DNA of 64,000 nt, taken from positions 806,001 through 870,000 of the forward strand of contig NZ_CP013650.1 of assembly GCF_001466725.1 (NCBI RefSeq). The letters run 5' to 3'. Origin of the DNA: Lacimicrobium alkaliphilum. Lineage in GTDB: Bacteria > Pseudomonadota > Gammaproteobacteria > Enterobacterales > Alteromonadaceae. Shown here piece by piece: positions 8,058 to 18,150 of this stretch. Each line of letters opens with the position of its first letter. Within the stretch, counting starts at the first letter, position 1. The position numbers and the translations under genes were made by a program. The notes below the pieces were generated by a model. That model did no database searches. It was given only the letters and a program-made list of their open reading frames with translations, and was not told the DNA's origin.

Positions 8058-9146
8058 TTGAGAATCGTTAAAACACTCTGTGCAGTAGCGCTGACGGCGT
8101 TAATGTTTGGTTGTTCTGATCAGCAGACGGAGGTCGCAGAGACATCGGCGACTCAGCAGAGCTATAAATGGAAGCTGGTAACCTCCTGGCCGAAAAACTT
8201 TCCCGGACTGGGCAGAGCACCGGAAACCTTTGCTGATTACGTTGAGCGTATGTCAGCGGGTCGATTAACCATACAGGTCTATGGTGCCGGCGAACTGGTA
8301 CCGGGGTTTGAAGTGTTTGATGCAGTATCCAGTGGCACCGCGCAGATGGGCCATGCCGGAAGTTACTACTGGAAGGGCAAGGCGCCAGCGGCGCAGATTT
8401 TTACGGCTATCCCTTTTGGTATGAATGTCACGGAAATGAATGCCTGGATCCATTACGGCGGCGGACTGGAATTGTGGCGTGAGCTGTACAAGCCCTTTGG
8501 TGTGATCCCTTTTGCCGGGGGTAATACCGGCGTACAGATGGCAGGTTGGTTTAAAAAAGAAATCAACAGCATCGAAGATCTTGAGAATCTTAAGATGCGG
8601 ATGCCCGGCTTAGGTGCCGAAGTGCTGAAAAAAGTCGGTGGTATGCCGGTGGCGCTGCCCGGTGGGCAGATTTTCACTTCTCTGCAAACCGGGGCTATTG
8701 ACGCTACTGAGTGGGTCGGCCCTTATAATGATTTGGCTTTTGGACTGCATAAAGTGGCGGATTATTATTACTACTCCGGCTGGCACGAGCCCGGTGCCAT
8801 GCTTGAGTTTACCGTTAACGAAGAGGCATACCGGCAGCTACCGGAGGATTTGCAGGCCATCATTGAAGTGGCGGCCAGGGCAGTTAATCAGGATATGCTG
8901 GATGAATATACCGCCCGTAACAATGAAGCGCTGATGGCGTTGCAGGATAAACATGGGGTCAAGGTGTTGCCTTTGCCCGATGATGTGATGCAGGCATTGA
9001 AACAAGCCTCGCTACAGGTGATGGAAGAGCAGGCTGCAGCGGATCCGCAATTTGCCAAAGTGTACGACTCCTATCGTAAGTTCCAGCGGAATGTCAGCCG
9101 TTATCACCAGTTATCGGAGTTTGAGTACTATAAAAATCGTCAGTAG
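8058..9146 (+). CDS. dctP: TRAP transporter substrate-binding lipoprotein, TakP-like (DctP family)
   Basis: A TTG start at 8058, eight bases after AAGGAG, gives a 362-aa protein with a lipoprotein signal (ALTALMFGC, lipidated Cys19). The mature part matches the TakP/2-oxoacid branch of DctP proteins: YKWKLVTSWPKNFPGLG, LKMRMPGLGAEVLKKVGG (the conserved Arg that binds the substrate carboxylate) and TGAIDATEWVGPYND (the conserved Trp). TakP of Rhodobacter binds pyruvate and other 2-oxo acids, so a 2-oxo-acid ligand is inferred. Most DctP proteins are soluble; here the lipobox predicts tethering to a membrane. It is last in the dctQ-dctM-dctP operon and is followed by a MITE-like element. Confidence 0.88.
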   Translation: MRIVKTLCAVALTALMFGCSDQQTEVAETSATQQSYKWKLVTSWPKNFPGLGRAPETFADYVERMSAGRLTIQVYGAGELVPGFEVFDAVSSGTAQMGHAGSYYWKGKAPAAQIFTAIPFGMNVTEMNAWIHYGGGLELWRELYKPFGVIPFAGGNTGVQMAGWFKKEINSIEDLENLKMRMPGLGAEVLKKVGGMPVALPGGQIFTSLQTGAIDATEWVGPYNDLAFGLHKVADYYYYSGWHEPGAMLEFTVNEEAYRQLPEDLQAIIEVAARAVNQDMLDEYTARNNEALMALQDKHGVKVLPLPDDVMQALKQASLQVMEEQAAADPQFAKVYDSYRKFQRNVSRYHQLSEFEYYKNRQ

Positions 9147-9149
9147 ACT

Positions 9150-9441
9150 CTAGGGCCTGTTGTTCTTTGCTGTATGAATTTTATTCTGATTAAACGCTTT
9201 TTAATCGAGGCGTAGCGAACGCCATAAAACAGCTTTAGCTGGCCGCGAAGCGGTGAAAGACAGGAGTCTTTCATAAGGAGTAAAAAAACGTTTAAGACGA
9301 ATCCGAAGGACAGCGTTTGTGCGGCATCTCTGCTGCTTCAGCACTCATTCATGTAGAACAACTACACCACAGTCGTGCTTTATTGTATAAATACCGCACA
9401 ACTCGCTGCAAAAGCATAAAGCAAAGAACAACAGGCCCTAG
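9150..9441. mobile_element. MITE-like element with 22-bp perfect terminal inverted repeats
   Basis: The ends at 9150-9171 and 9420-9441 are perfect inverted repeats of 22 bp. The outermost four bases, CTAG, are self-palindromic and may instead be a duplicated target site (YTAR is typical of IS5-group insertions), leaving 18-bp inverted repeats that begin GGGCCTGTTGTTC. The interior is about 250 bp, has no transposase frame, and contains internal dyads (for example GGCGTAGCGAACGCC near 9210). It lies four bases after the dctP stop and 68 bases before fabV. It is probably a non-autonomous element mobilised in trans by an IS. Confidence 0.75.
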
Positions 9442-9509
9442 CTGCTCAGAGTTGTTTATCAAAACCGGGGCGATACAATGGCCCCGTTTATTTCAAAGGG
9501 ATCTCAACT

Positions 9510-10688
9510 ATGGTTATTCAGCCGAAAATTCGCGGCTTTATCTGCACTAATGCTCACCCTGTGGGCTGTGCGGCTAATGTAAAACAACAGATTGATTATA
9601 TTCGTCAACAGCAACAACCCGAAGAGGGCCCGAAGAATGTACTGGTGCTGGGATGCTCCACAGGATACGGGCTGGCATCACGTATTACTGCCGCCTTTGG
9701 TTATGGCGCCAAAACTCTGGGTGTGTGCTTTGAGAAACCACCTTCTGAGCGCAAAACAGCCACTGCAGGCTGGTACAATACTGCGGCCTTTCATCAGCAG
9801 GCAGAAGCGGCCGGACTCTATGCCAAAACTATTAATGGTGATGCCTTCTCCAATGAGATTAAGGCTGAGGTGATCGAGGCCATTAAGGCGGATATGGGTA
9901 AGGTTGACCTGGTGGTTTACAGTCTGGCGTCACCACGGCGTACCGATCCCAATACCGGTGAGACCTTTAAGTCGGTGTTAAAACCAGTAGGGCAGGGCTA
10001 CAAGACCAAGACCTATGATACGGATAAGGATCTGGTACACGAGATAGAGTTGGAACCGGCTACTCAGGAAGAGATTGACCATACCATCAAGGTGATGGGC
10101 GGAGAGGACTGGGAAATGTGGCTGGATGCGCTGGATGCAGCGGATCTGCTTGCCGAGGGTTGCCGTACTACCGCCTATACCTATATAGGTAAGGAACTGA
10201 CCTGGCCGATTTATGGCCATGCCACTATCGGCAAGGCCAAGGAAGATCTGGACAGAGCGGCGGCAGCCATTAACAGTTCCAAGGCAGACAAGCAGATTAA
10301 AGCCTATGTATCTTCACTAAAGGCATTGGTCACCCAGGCCTCATCTGCGATTCCGGTTATGCCGCTGTATATTTCTCTGATTTACAAGGTGATGAAAGAA
10401 GAGGGTACCCATGAAGGCTGTATCGAGCAGATTCAGGGATTGTTTGCTGAAAAACTCTTTGCTGCGCACCCACAAACCGATGAAGCAAACCGGTTGCGCA
10501 TGGACGACAAGGAAACCAATGAGCAAACTCAGGCCAGGATAAAGGCATTATGGGATCAGGTGACACAGGACAATTTCCATCAGTTGAGTGATTATGCCGG
10601 TTACCATCAGGAGTTTCTGCATTTGTTCGGCTTTGGCTTCGATGGTGTCGATTATGATGCCGATGTTGACCCCATGGTAGATTGGTAA
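9510..10688 (+). CDS. fabV: Enoyl-ACP reductase FabV (trans-2-enoyl-CoA/ACP reductase, NADH)
   Basis: This 392-aa protein has the FabV start [20 protein letters not shown], the Rossmann nucleotide-binding segment [15 protein letters not shown] (about 44-58) and the catalytic Tyr-x8-Lys pair at Y235 and K244 ([12 protein letters not shown]), the numbering known for the family. It performs the last reduction of fatty-acid elongation. FabV is the triclosan-insensitive type found in Vibrio, Pseudomonas and Alteromonadales. Its ribosome site is AAAGGGA before the ATG. Its promoter must lie in the 68 bp between the MITE-like element and the ATG, or inside that element. A clear terminator follows. 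Confidence 0.95.
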   Translation: MVIQPKIRGFICTNAHPVGCAANVKQQIDYIRQQQQPEEGPKNVLVLGCSTGYGLASRITAAFGYGAKTLGVCFEKPPSERKTATAGWYNTAAFHQQAEAAGLYAKTINGDAFSNEIKAEVIEAIKADMGKVDLVVYSLASPRRTDPNTGETFKSVLKPVGQGYKTKTYDTDKDLVHEIELEPATQEEIDHTIKVMGGEDWEMWLDALDAADLLAEGCRTTAYTYIGKELTWPIYGHATIGKAKEDLDRAAAAINSSKADKQIKAYVSSLKALVTQASSAIPVMPLYISLIYKVMKEEGTHEGCIEQIQGLFAEKLFAAHPQTDEANRLRMDDKETNEQTQARIKALWDQVTQDNFHQLSDYAGYHQEFLHLFGFGFDGVDYDADVDPMVDW

Positions 10689-10703
10689 CAGGACGTTATT
10701 AAG

Positions 10704-10731
10704 GAGCCGCCTTCATGGCGGTTCTTTTTTG
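10704..10731 (+). terminator. Rho-independent terminator of fabV
   Basis: The hairpin GAACCGCC-type stem (GAGCCGCC TTCAT GGCGGTTC) is followed by six T residues, 15 bp after the fabV stop. Confidence 0.85.
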
Positions 10732-11128
10732 CTCAAAGGCCGACTCTGGCCTAAAGTTGCACAAATATGCTCTGTATAGCCATGGAAAAGGTCGGTGGGT
10801 TAGTGCTAAAATGCGCCGCTTAGAAAGCAGGCTGGACGGTTCTGGTCTTTTTTCCTGTTATATAGGCTATTGGCAGTTTGCTCGCATGCGCAGCATTTAT
10901 CGCTTGTTGTAGCAACCTTCTGAAAGAGTAGGCAAGGCCCGGAAGGCCTTTGCGATGCGGCAGCGGCCACAGAGCCGAACCGCAAAATCATGTATTAATG
11001 TATAAATTGCAGGCGCTTGTCACTGGTTTCAGTGGTCAGGTGAAGTTCGCTTTGAGTCCTCATCAGGGTTGGATTTTCAATCCAGGCAATCCTGATGAGT
11101 ATTCAGTCAATGAGTAGTGCAATTGCGT
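10732..11128. promoter_or_regulatory. Leader and promoter region of the nqr operon
   Basis: About 400 bp without a convincing gene. It contains a GC-rich dyad around 10936-10960 (AAGGCCCGGAAGGCCTT) and, just before nqrA, a hairpin with arms CTCATCAGG (11059-11067) and CCTGATGAG (11091-11099) enclosing an inner GGATT/AATCC pair. The second structure would sit in the 5' leader of the nqr mRNA; whether it regulates translation is unknown. Promoter boxes could not be assigned with confidence. Confidence 0.4.
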
Positions 11129-12469
11129 ATGATTAAAATCACCAAAGGGTTGGATCTCCCCATAAAGGGAGCGCCACAACAACAGATCCAGGATGGTCCC
11201 CGGGTAAACCGGGTGGCTGTGCTGGGAGAAGAGTATGTCGGGATGCGTCCTACCATGCATGTGCAGGTAGAAGACAAGGTCAAGAAAGGGCAGTTACTGT
11301 TCGAAGACAAAAAGAATCCTGGCGTTAAATTTACTGCACCTGCTGCCGGTACCGTGGTTGAAGTTAACCGTGGCGCCCGTCGGGTGTTGCAATCGGTAGT
11401 GATTGAACTGGATGGAGACGATAAAGAAAGCTTCCCCAGCTTCGACGAATCCAAACTCGACAATCTGGAACGCGACGAGGTAGAGAAAAACCTGGTCGAT
11501 TCAGGATTGTGGGTTGCGCTTCGGACACGCCCGTACAGCAAATCACCTGCATTAGGGTCTAAGCCCGCGGCGATTTTTGTCAATGCCATGGATACCAACC
11601 CATTGGCGGCCGATCCGGCCCCCATTATTGCTGAACGCCAGCAGGACTTTATCAATGGTTTGAAGGTGTTGAGTAATCTGACCGAGGGCAAACTCTATGT
11701 GAGTAAAGCCGCCGGAGCTGATATCGGTGTTGGTGATGCCAAAGCTGAGGTGAATGAATTTGCCGGCCCTCATCCGGCTGGTCTGGTGGGTACACACATC
11801 CATTTCCTGGACTCTGCTGGTCCCAACAAGGTGGTCTGGCATATCAATTATCAGGATGTGATGGCCTATGGTGCGTTCTTTACCACTGGTGAGATTGATA
11901 ATCGCCGGGTAATCGCCATCGGCGGGCCTGCTGCCAAAAACCCTCGCTTGCTGCGCACTATTCTGGGCGCCAGCACCGAGCAGCTCACAGCCGGTGAGAT
12001 GACTGGTGGTGATATCCGCGTGGTATCCGGCTCGGTACTTTGTGGTACCAATGCCCACGGTGTGCATGGTTATCTGGGACGCTTCCATCTGCAACTGAGC
12101 TTGCTGGCAGAGGGCAATCAGAAAGAACTCTTTGGCTGGCTGCGACCTGGGCGGGATATGCACTCTGTTACCCGCGCTTATCTTGGTCACCTTTCGCCCA
12201 AACGGCTGTTCAATATGACTACCTCCACCAATGGTTCAGATAGGGCTATGGTGCCGATTGGTAATTATGAGCGCATCATGCCGCTGGATATTTTACCCAC
12301 CATGTTGTTGAGAGATCTGCTCTCCGGTGATACTGACAGCGCTCAGTTGCTGGGATGTATGGAATTGGATGAAGAAGATCTTGGATTGTGCACTTATGTG
12401 TGCCCTGGCAAGTATAACTATGGACCCGTCCTGCGTGAATGCTTGACCAAAATTGAGAAAGAGGGCTGA
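11129..12469 (+). CDS. nqrA: Na+-translocating NADH:quinone reductase subunit A
   Basis: The ATG at 11129 gives [16 protein letters not shown], the canonical NqrA N-terminus; an in-frame GTG twelve bases upstream is disfavoured. The protein is 446 aa and cytoplasmic, with the barrel-sandwich-like segment [21 protein letters not shown] near residues 52-72 and the C-terminal [12 protein letters not shown]. NqrA forms the quinone/inhibitor-binding side of the Nqr complex. It is the first gene of nqrABCDEF, separated from nqrB by three bases. Confidence 0.95.
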   Translation: MIKITKGLDLPIKGAPQQQIQDGPRVNRVAVLGEEYVGMRPTMHVQVEDKVKKGQLLFEDKKNPGVKFTAPAAGTVVEVNRGARRVLQSVVIELDGDDKESFPSFDESKLDNLERDEVEKNLVDSGLWVALRTRPYSKSPALGSKPAAIFVNAMDTNPLAADPAPIIAERQQDFINGLKVLSNLTEGKLYVSKAAGADIGVGDAKAEVNEFAGPHPAGLVGTHIHFLDSAGPNKVVWHINYQDVMAYGAFFTTGEIDNRRVIAIGGPAAKNPRLLRTILGASTEQLTAGEMTGGDIRVVSGSVLCGTNAHGVHGYLGRFHLQLSLLAEGNQKELFGWLRPGRDMHSVTRAYLGHLSPKRLFNMTTSTNGSDRAMVPIGNYERIMPLDILPTMLLRDLLSGDTDSAQLLGCMELDEEDLGLCTYVCPGKYNYGPVLRECLTKIEKEG

Positions 12470-12472
12470 TCC

Positions 12473-13690
12473 ATGAGTTTAAAAGATTATCTTGAGAAAA
12501 TAGAACCTGATTTTGAGCCGGGTGGTAAGTATGAGAAATGGTACGCTTTGTATGAAGCGGCGGCCACGATCTTCTATACACCAGGCAAGGTAAATAAAGC
12601 CGTTACTCATGTGCGCGACAGCATCGATCTTAAGCGCATTATGATTATGGTGTGGATGGCCACATTCCCGGCTATGTTCTACGGCATGTATAATGTAGGT
12701 CTGCAGGCAAATGAAGCCTTGCTGGCCGGTGCATCCTGGGCCGATACGGTGGATGTATACTGGCAGGCAGGGTTGTTCTCAGCCTTAGGCGGTGAGTTAG
12801 GCACCCAGGCTGCAGGCTGGGGTTCAATGCTGCTCTATGGCGCCTGTTTCTTTGTACCTATCTATGCCGTGACCTTTATTGTCGGTGGTTTCTGGGAAGT
12901 GCTGTTTGCTTCTGTGCGCAAACATGAAGTTAATGAAGGTTTCTTCGTCACTTCGGTATTGTTTGCACTGACGCTTCCGGCCACTATCCCGCTGTGGCAG
13001 GTGGCACTGGGTATTACTTTCGGTGTGGTCATTGCCAAAGAAGTGTTTGGTGGTACCGGCAGAAACTTCCTTAACCCGGCGCTTTCCGGTCGTGCATTCC
13101 TGTACTTTGCCTACCCGGCACAGATTTCCGGTGATGCTATCTGGACAGCGGCTGACGGTTTCTCAGGCGCTACGGCTTTGAGCCAGGCGGCCAGCGGTGA
13201 TCTGGACTATGCCGATACCCAGCTGTGGTGGGACTCATTCTTTGGCAACATTCAGGGCTCTGTGGGTGAAGTCTCTACTCTGGCGCTGCTGATCGGCGGT
13301 CTGTTTATCATGTATATGCGCATCGCTTCATGGCGTATTGTGCTGGGCGTGCTGTTTGGTATGGCGCTGTTCAGTACCTTGCTCAACATGATTGGCAGTG
13401 ACACTAATTTCATGTTTGACATGCCCTGGTACTGGCATCTGGTAACCGGTGGTTTTGCCTTCGGTATGCTGTTTATGGCGACAGATCCTGTGTCTGCTTC
13501 ATTTACCAATCAGGGTAAATGGGCGTACGGCATTATGATCGGCTTTATGTGTGTGATGATTCGCGTGCTCAATCCCGCTTTCCCGGAAGGCATGATGTTA
13601 GCCATCCTGTTCGCTAACCTGTGGGCACCTTTGTTCGACTACTTCGTTGTGCAGGGCAATATCAAACGGAGGATGGCACGTGTCAGCTAA
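12473..13690 (+). CDS. nqrB: Na+-translocating NADH:quinone reductase subunit B
   Basis: This 405-aa integral membrane protein has about ten helices. The covalent-FMN motif SGAT occurs at residues 231-234 ([10 protein letters not shown]), with T234 as predicted phosphoester attachment site, matching Thr236 of Vibrio cholerae. The riboflavin and Na+-pathway helices include [20 protein letters not shown]. It overlaps nqrC by 11 bases. The FMN would be attached by the ApbE encoded downstream in the same locus. Confidence 0.95.
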   Translation: MSLKDYLEKIEPDFEPGGKYEKWYALYEAAATIFYTPGKVNKAVTHVRDSIDLKRIMIMVWMATFPAMFYGMYNVGLQANEALLAGASWADTVDVYWQAGLFSALGGELGTQAAGWGSMLLYGACFFVPIYAVTFIVGGFWEVLFASVRKHEVNEGFFVTSVLFALTLPATIPLWQVALGITFGVVIAKEVFGGTGRNFLNPALSGRAFLYFAYPAQISGDAIWTAADGFSGATALSQAASGDLDYADTQLWWDSFFGNIQGSVGEVSTLALLIGGLFIMYMRIASWRIVLGVLFGMALFSTLLNMIGSDTNFMFDMPWYWHLVTGGFAFGMLFMATDPVSASFTNQGKWAYGIMIGFMCVMIRVLNPAFPEGMMLAILFANLWAPLFDYFVVQGNIKRRMARVS

Positions 13691-14435
13691 ACAAGAAACT
13701 TTCGGAAAAACCGTCGGCATCGTTGTTGCCGTCTGTCTGGTCTGTTCTATTGTAGTCTCCGGTGCAGCGGTGGGCTTGCGCTCGTTGCAGGAAACCAATG
13801 CCGCATTGGATAAACAAAGCAATATCCTGCATGCAGCTGGTCTGCTGGAAGAAGCTAAGGGTGATATCGCAGGTACCTATGAGGCTCTGGTTGAACGGCG
13901 CTTTGTGGACCTGGAATCAGGCGAATATGTGGAGATGCCCGAAGACTATGATATGTATAAGGCAGCCAAAGTTACGGAAAAGAGCTCCAAAGTCGAAGAC
14001 AGCAATGTTGGTTTTCAGCGCCGAGCCGACGTGGCCAGTGTTTATCTTGTAAAGGATGAATCTGGCACTGTGACCCGTATCGTACTGCCGGTACATGGCA
14101 GCGGATTATGGAACCTGATGTATGGCTTTCTGGCTATCGACAATGACGGTAATACCATTCGTGAGCTGATTTATTATGATCAGAAAGAAACTCCGGGACT
14201 GGGCGGTGAGGTGCAAAACCCAGACTGGCAGGCGAAGTGGGATGGTAAGAAGATCTTCAAAGACGGTGATGTGGCCATCGCAGTAGAGAAGAATGCCTCA
14301 CCGGATAATGATTACTCTGTTGACGCACTTTCAGGGGCAACGCTGACCAGTAACGGTGTGCAGAACACGCTGGATTACTGGCTGGGTGAAAACGGCTTTG
14401 GCCCTTACCTGAAAAAACAGCCCTGGAAGTCTTGA
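13680..14435 (+). CDS. nqrC: Na+-translocating NADH:quinone reductase subunit C
   Basis: A GTG at 13680, preceded by ACGGAGG, gives [18 protein letters not shown] and a 251-aa protein; the longer in-frame start would lie deep inside nqrB. There is one N-terminal membrane helix and a periplasmic FMN-binding domain with the motif SGAT ([13 protein letters not shown]), T221 being the FMN attachment residue. Also present is PGLGGEV, which contacts the flavin. It overlaps the end of nqrB, implying translational coupling. Confidence 0.95.
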
Positions 14436-14448
14436 GGAGGCAATAGCA

Positions 14449-15081
14449 ATGGCAAATGCAAAAGAGTACAAAAAAACGCTGTTTGGGCCGATTCTGGATA
14501 ATAACCCGATTGCCTTGCAGGTGTTGGGTGTCTGTTCGGCGCTGGCGATAACAACCAAACTGGAAACGGCCCTGGTGATGTCACTGGCATTGACTGCCGT
14601 AGTGGCTTTTTCCAACCTGTTTATTTCTATGCTGCGGCACCATATCCCTTCCAGTGTGCGCATCATCATTCAGATGACTATTATCGCTTCACTGGTAATC
14701 GTAGTGGATCAAATCCTTAAGGCCTACTCCTACGAGATATCCAAACAGCTGTCGGTGTTTGTGGGCTTAATCATTACCAACTGTATCGTCATGGGGCGGG
14801 CAGAAGGCTTCGCCATGAAAAATCCGCCGATGATGAGTCTGCTGGATGGTATAGGTAATGGCCTGGGCTATTCCTTTGTGTTGATTGTTATCGGCATTAT
14901 CAAGGAATTGTTCGGTTTCGGTACCCTGCTGGGTTACGAGATTCTGCCACTGGTTCAAAATGGTGGCTGGTATCAGGGTAATGGCCTGCTGATTCTGCCT
15001 TTCAGTTCATTCATGCTGATCGCCGGCCTGATTTGGATAATCCGGACTATCAAGCCAGAGCAAGTGGAGCCTAAGGAGTAA
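14449..15081 (+). CDS. nqrD: Na+-translocating NADH:quinone reductase subunit D
   Basis: This 210-aa, six-helix membrane protein is of the RnfE/NqrD family and starts [27 protein letters not shown]. The Cys of LGVCSAL (near residue 29) and the one of [14 protein letters not shown] (near 112) are the conserved cysteines that help hold the intramembrane iron centre shared with NqrE. AGGAGG precedes the ATG by eight bases. Confidence 0.95.
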   Translation: MANAKEYKKTLFGPILDNNPIALQVLGVCSALAITTKLETALVMSLALTAVVAFSNLFISMLRHHIPSSVRIIIQMTIIASLVIVVDQILKAYSYEISKQLSVFVGLIITNCIVMGRAEGFAMKNPPMMSLLDGIGNGLGYSFVLIVIGIIKELFGFGTLLGYEILPLVQNGGWYQGNGLLILPFSSFMLIAGLIWIIRTIKPEQVEPKE

Positions 15082-15084
15082 GCC

Positions 15085-15693
15085 ATGGAACATTATCTGA
15101 GTTTGTTAATTAAGAGTATTTTCGTCGAAAACATGGCCCTCTCGCTGTTTTTGGGCATGTGTACTTTTCTGGCTGTATCCAAGAAGGTCAAAACTTCCAT
15201 GGGTCTTGGGGTAGCGGTGATCGTGGTGCTGGGTATCTCCGTACCTGTGAACCAGGTTATTTATGTTAATGTGCTGGCGCCCGGTGCTCTGGATTGGATG
15301 GGCTTCCCTGAAGCCGATCTGAGCTTTTTGAGTTTCCTGACCTTTATCGGCGTGATTGCGGCGTTGGTACAAATACTGGAAATGTTGCTGGATAAGTTCT
15401 TTCCGCCTTTGTACAACGCGCTGGGTATTTTCCTGCCATTGATTACGGTGAACTGTGCCATTTTCGGTGGTGTGGCCTTTGCCGTACAGCGTGAATACAA
15501 TTTTACCGAGAGCATCGTCTACGGCTTAGGCAGCGGTATTGGCTGGGCTCTGGCGATTACCCTGTTGGCAGCGGTCAGAGAAAAGCTCAAGTACGCCGAT
15601 ATGCCTGAAGGTATCCGCGGGCTGGGTTCAGTATTTATGATTGCCGGTCTGATGGCGCTGGGTTTCCAGTCCTTCACTGGCATTGCGCTGTAA
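15085..15693 (+). CDS. nqrE: Na+-translocating NADH:quinone reductase subunit E
   Basis: This 202-aa, six-helix membrane protein is homologous to and inverted relative to NqrD. It carries [12 protein letters not shown] (Cys near 26) and [10 protein letters not shown] (Cys near 120), the two cysteines of the NqrD/E iron site. It starts three bases after the nqrD stop. NqrM, needed to build this iron site, is encoded at the end of the locus. Confidence 0.95.
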   Translation: MEHYLSLLIKSIFVENMALSLFLGMCTFLAVSKKVKTSMGLGVAVIVVLGISVPVNQVIYVNVLAPGALDWMGFPEADLSFLSFLTFIGVIAALVQILEMLLDKFFPPLYNALGIFLPLITVNCAIFGGVAFAVQREYNFTESIVYGLGSGIGWALAITLLAAVREKLKYADMPEGIRGLGSVFMIAGLMALGFQSFTGIAL

Positions 15694-15716
15694 CGCACGA
15701 CACATAGGAGTATCTA

Positions 15717-16949
15717 ATGAATCAGGTTGAGATTTATCTTGGTGTCGGCATGTTCATCGCCATCGTGCTGGTGCTGGTGTTCATCATTACCTTCGCCAAG
15801 TCAAAACTGGTGCCTTCCGGTGAAGTCACTATCGAAATAAACGGCGATCCGGAAAAGTCCATTACTGCGCATCCCGGTGACAAGTTGTTGGGCGCTTTGG
15901 CGAATGCCGGGATTTTCGTTTCCTCTGCTTGTGGTGGTGGTGGCTCATGTGGCCAGTGCCGGGTAGACATTAAAGAAGGGGGTGGTGAAATTCTGCCCAC
16001 CGAGCTTGACCATATTACCAAACGGGAAGCCCGCGAAGGTTGTCGCTTGTCCTGTCAGGTGGCGATCAAGCAGGACATGAAGATTGAACTGGAAGACGAA
16101 GTTTTCGGTATCAAGAAGTGGGACTGCGAGGTTATCTCTAACGATAACAAGGCCACCTTTATCAAAGAACTTAAGCTTAAGATCCCCAATGGTGAGAGTG
16201 TGCCGTTCCGTGCCGGTGGTTATATTCAGATCGAGGCGCCGCCTCATCACGTGAAATATAAGGACTTTGAGATCCCTGAAGAGTATCGTCCGGACTGGGA
16301 GCGCTTCGGCTTCTTTGATATAGAATCCAAGGTAGATGAAGAGGTCATCCGTGCCTATTCCATGGCAAACTATCCGCTGGAAGAAGGTATTATTATGCTT
16401 AACGTGCGTATCGCTACGCCACCGCCTAATAACCTCAGTCTGCCAGCCGGTAAGATGTCATCTTACATCTGGAGCCTTAAAGAAGGTGATAAAGCCACGA
16501 TTTCAGGTCCCTTCGGTGAATTCTTTGCCAAGGATACCGATGCAGAAATGGTCTTTGTTGGTGGTGGTGCCGGTATGGCACCCATGCGTTCTCATATCTT
16601 CGATCAGCTTCGCAGAATCAAGACGGATCGTAAGATCACCTTCTGGTATGGTGCCCGTTCATTGCGCGAGATGTTCTATGTAGAGGACTTTGACGAGCTG
16701 CAGGAACAGAACGATAACTTTACCTGGCATGTTGCCCTGTCTGACCCGCAACCGGAAGATAACTGGGAAGGTTATACCGGCTTTATCCATCAGGTGTTGC
16801 TGGAAAACTATCTCAAGGATCATCCGGCGCCGGAAGATTGTGAGTTCTACATGTGTGGACCGCCCATGATGAATGCGGCCGTCATCAACATGCTCAAGGA
16901 AATGGGTGTGGAAGATGAGAATATTATGCTCGACGATTTCGGCGGCTGA
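15717..16949 (+). CDS. nqrF: Na+-translocating NADH:quinone reductase subunit F
   Basis: This 410-aa protein is the electron-input subunit. An N-terminal membrane helix (about 5-27) is followed by a [2Fe-2S] ferredoxin domain with cysteines C72, C78, C81 and C113 ([11 protein letters not shown] ... LSC), an FAD domain (RAYSMANYP) and an NADH domain ([15 protein letters not shown], then [12 protein letters not shown]). It oxidises NADH and feeds electrons through the FMNs of NqrC and NqrB. TAGGAG precedes the ATG. A strong terminator follows, but apbE and nqrM lie just beyond. Confidence 0.96.
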   Translation: MNQVEIYLGVGMFIAIVLVLVFIITFAKSKLVPSGEVTIEINGDPEKSITAHPGDKLLGALANAGIFVSSACGGGGSCGQCRVDIKEGGGEILPTELDHITKREAREGCRLSCQVAIKQDMKIELEDEVFGIKKWDCEVISNDNKATFIKELKLKIPNGESVPFRAGGYIQIEAPPHHVKYKDFEIPEEYRPDWERFGFFDIESKVDEEVIRAYSMANYPLEEGIIMLNVRIATPPPNNLSLPAGKMSSYIWSLKEGDKATISGPFGEFFAKDTDAEMVFVGGGAGMAPMRSHIFDQLRRIKTDRKITFWYGARSLREMFYVEDFDELQEQNDNFTWHVALSDPQPEDNWEGYTGFIHQVLLENYLKDHPAPEDCEFYMCGPPMMNAAVINMLKEMGVEDENIMLDDFGG

Positions 16950-16962
16950 TATTCAGAATCTG

Positions 16963-16989
16963 AAAAAGGGGCCGCAGGCCCCTTTTTTG
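16963..16989 (+). terminator. Rho-independent terminator after nqrF
   Basis: A GGGGCC-GCA-GGCCCC hairpin flanked by AAAAA and a TTTTTT run lies 14 bp after the nqrF stop. It is likely bidirectional. It implies that apbE and nqrM are at least partly transcribed separately. Confidence 0.88.
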
Positions 16990-17007
16990 ATACACCACTA
17001 AAAGATA

Positions 17008-17090
17008 TTCACCACTGAGACGAAGGACGCAGAGAGGTGCAGTAAGCTAAACCCTTACAACCTCTGTGATCTCTGTGCCTCTGTGGTTCA
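17008..17090. repeat. Dispersed ACCACAGAG-family repeat
   Basis: Arms TCACCACTGAGACGAAGG and GATCTCTGTGCCTCTGTGG surround GAGGTGCAGTAAGCTAAACCC and ACAACCTC. The copy fills the gap between the nqrF terminator and apbE and probably lies in or near the apbE promoter. Confidence 0.8.
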
Positions 17091-17130
17091 ATTGTTTAGC
17101 TCGATGAGTATCTATATGTTAGGGAATAGT

Positions 17131-18138
17131 TTGAAACATCGTTTAGTTCAATTGTGCATATGGCCGCTGGTATTGCTGCTGGCAGCTTGTACTCAGGCTC
17201 CGGTGGAGTCGGTGCTACATGGCAGGACTATGGGTACCACCTACAATATTAAGTTTGTAAACAGCACGGGGCTGGACGAAGAACAATTAAAACAACAGAT
17301 TGATCGCAAACTGGAGCGCGTCAATGCACTGATGTCCACCTATGACCCGCAGTCAGAACTGTCTCAGTTTAATCAGTGGCAGAGCACCGAGCCCTTTTCT
17401 TTGTCTGACGAGACACTGCTGGTGATGCGGGAGGCAAAGCGACTGGGAGAGCTCAGTGGTGGCCTGCTGGATGTGACGGTCGGGCCGCTGGTAAATTTAT
17501 GGGGTTTTGGTCCCAAGGCGCGGCCGGAGAAAATTCCATCGCCACAACAAATCGAGGCGGTACGGGCAGCCATAGGGCTGGACAAATTGGTACTGGATAC
17601 AAACAGTGCGCGCAAATTGCAACCGGATCTCTATGTGGATCTGTCGACCATCGCCAAAGGTTATGGGGTGGATGTGGTGGCTGACTTTATGCAGGAGCAG
17701 GGCGTCGAGCATTATCTGGTGGAGATTGGCGGGGAAATGCGCCTTAAAGGCGTAAAAGCATCGGGTCAGTCCTGGCGGGTAGCCATAGAAAAACCCATAT
17801 CCACAGAGCGTGCGGTACAGCAGATTATCAGCGTGGGTGACAATGCGCTGGCAACCTCAGGAGATTATCGCAACTATTACGAACAGGATGGCGTGCGCTA
17901 CTCCCATCTGATCGATCCCAGCACCGGTTATCCGATACAGCATAATCTTGTCTCTGTTACCGTGGTGCACCCCTCAAGCATGACCGCCGACGGTCTGGCT
18001 ACGGCCCTGAATATTATGGGGGCGGAAAGAGGACTTGCCTTTGCTGAAAAACATAATTTGGCTGTTATGCTGATCACCCGCGAAAAAGATGGCTTTAAAG
18101 GGTATAATACCGCTGAATTTGAGCCTTATTTGCAGTAA
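17131..18138 (+). CDS. apbE: FAD:protein FMN transferase ApbE (lipoprotein)
   Basis: The protein transfers FMN from FAD to threonines of NqrB and NqrC. I chose the TTG at 17131, which follows TTAGGGAA by a few bases and gives the compact lipoprotein signal MKHRLVQLCIWPLVLLLAAC (lipid on Cys20); ATGs at 17104 and 17116 are in-frame alternatives, and an ORF start at 17083 falls in the repeat. ApbE motifs are present: GRTMGTTYNIKF, LMSTYDPQSELSQFN, DVTVGPLVNLWGFGP, DLSTIAKGYGVD, EIGGEMRLKG and SGDYRNYYEQDGVRYSHLIDP-type segment with the Mg2+-binding ATSGDY and HLIDPSTGYP. Its position next to nqr supports the substrate. Confidence 0.92.
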   Translation: MKHRLVQLCIWPLVLLLAACTQAPVESVLHGRTMGTTYNIKFVNSTGLDEEQLKQQIDRKLERVNALMSTYDPQSELSQFNQWQSTEPFSLSDETLLVMREAKRLGELSGGLLDVTVGPLVNLWGFGPKARPEKIPSPQQIEAVRAAIGLDKLVLDTNSARKLQPDLYVDLSTIAKGYGVDVVADFMQEQGVEHYLVEIGGEMRLKGVKASGQSWRVAIEKPISTERAVQQIISVGDNALATSGDYRNYYEQDGVRYSHLIDPSTGYPIQHNLVSVTVVHPSSMTADGLATALNIMGAERGLAFAEKHNLAVMLITREKDGFKGYNTAEFEPYLQ

Positions 18139-18150
18139 CAGAGGTAAATT

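Noticed and set aside
9317..9550. 77-codon frame overlapping the MITE-like element and the start of fabV
   Set aside because: It begins inside the element and runs into fabV in another frame; no ribosome site or known domain.
17083..17130. N-terminal extension of ApbE
   Set aside because: It begins inside a dispersed repeat and would precede the lipoprotein signal; the TTG at 17131 has a ribosome site.
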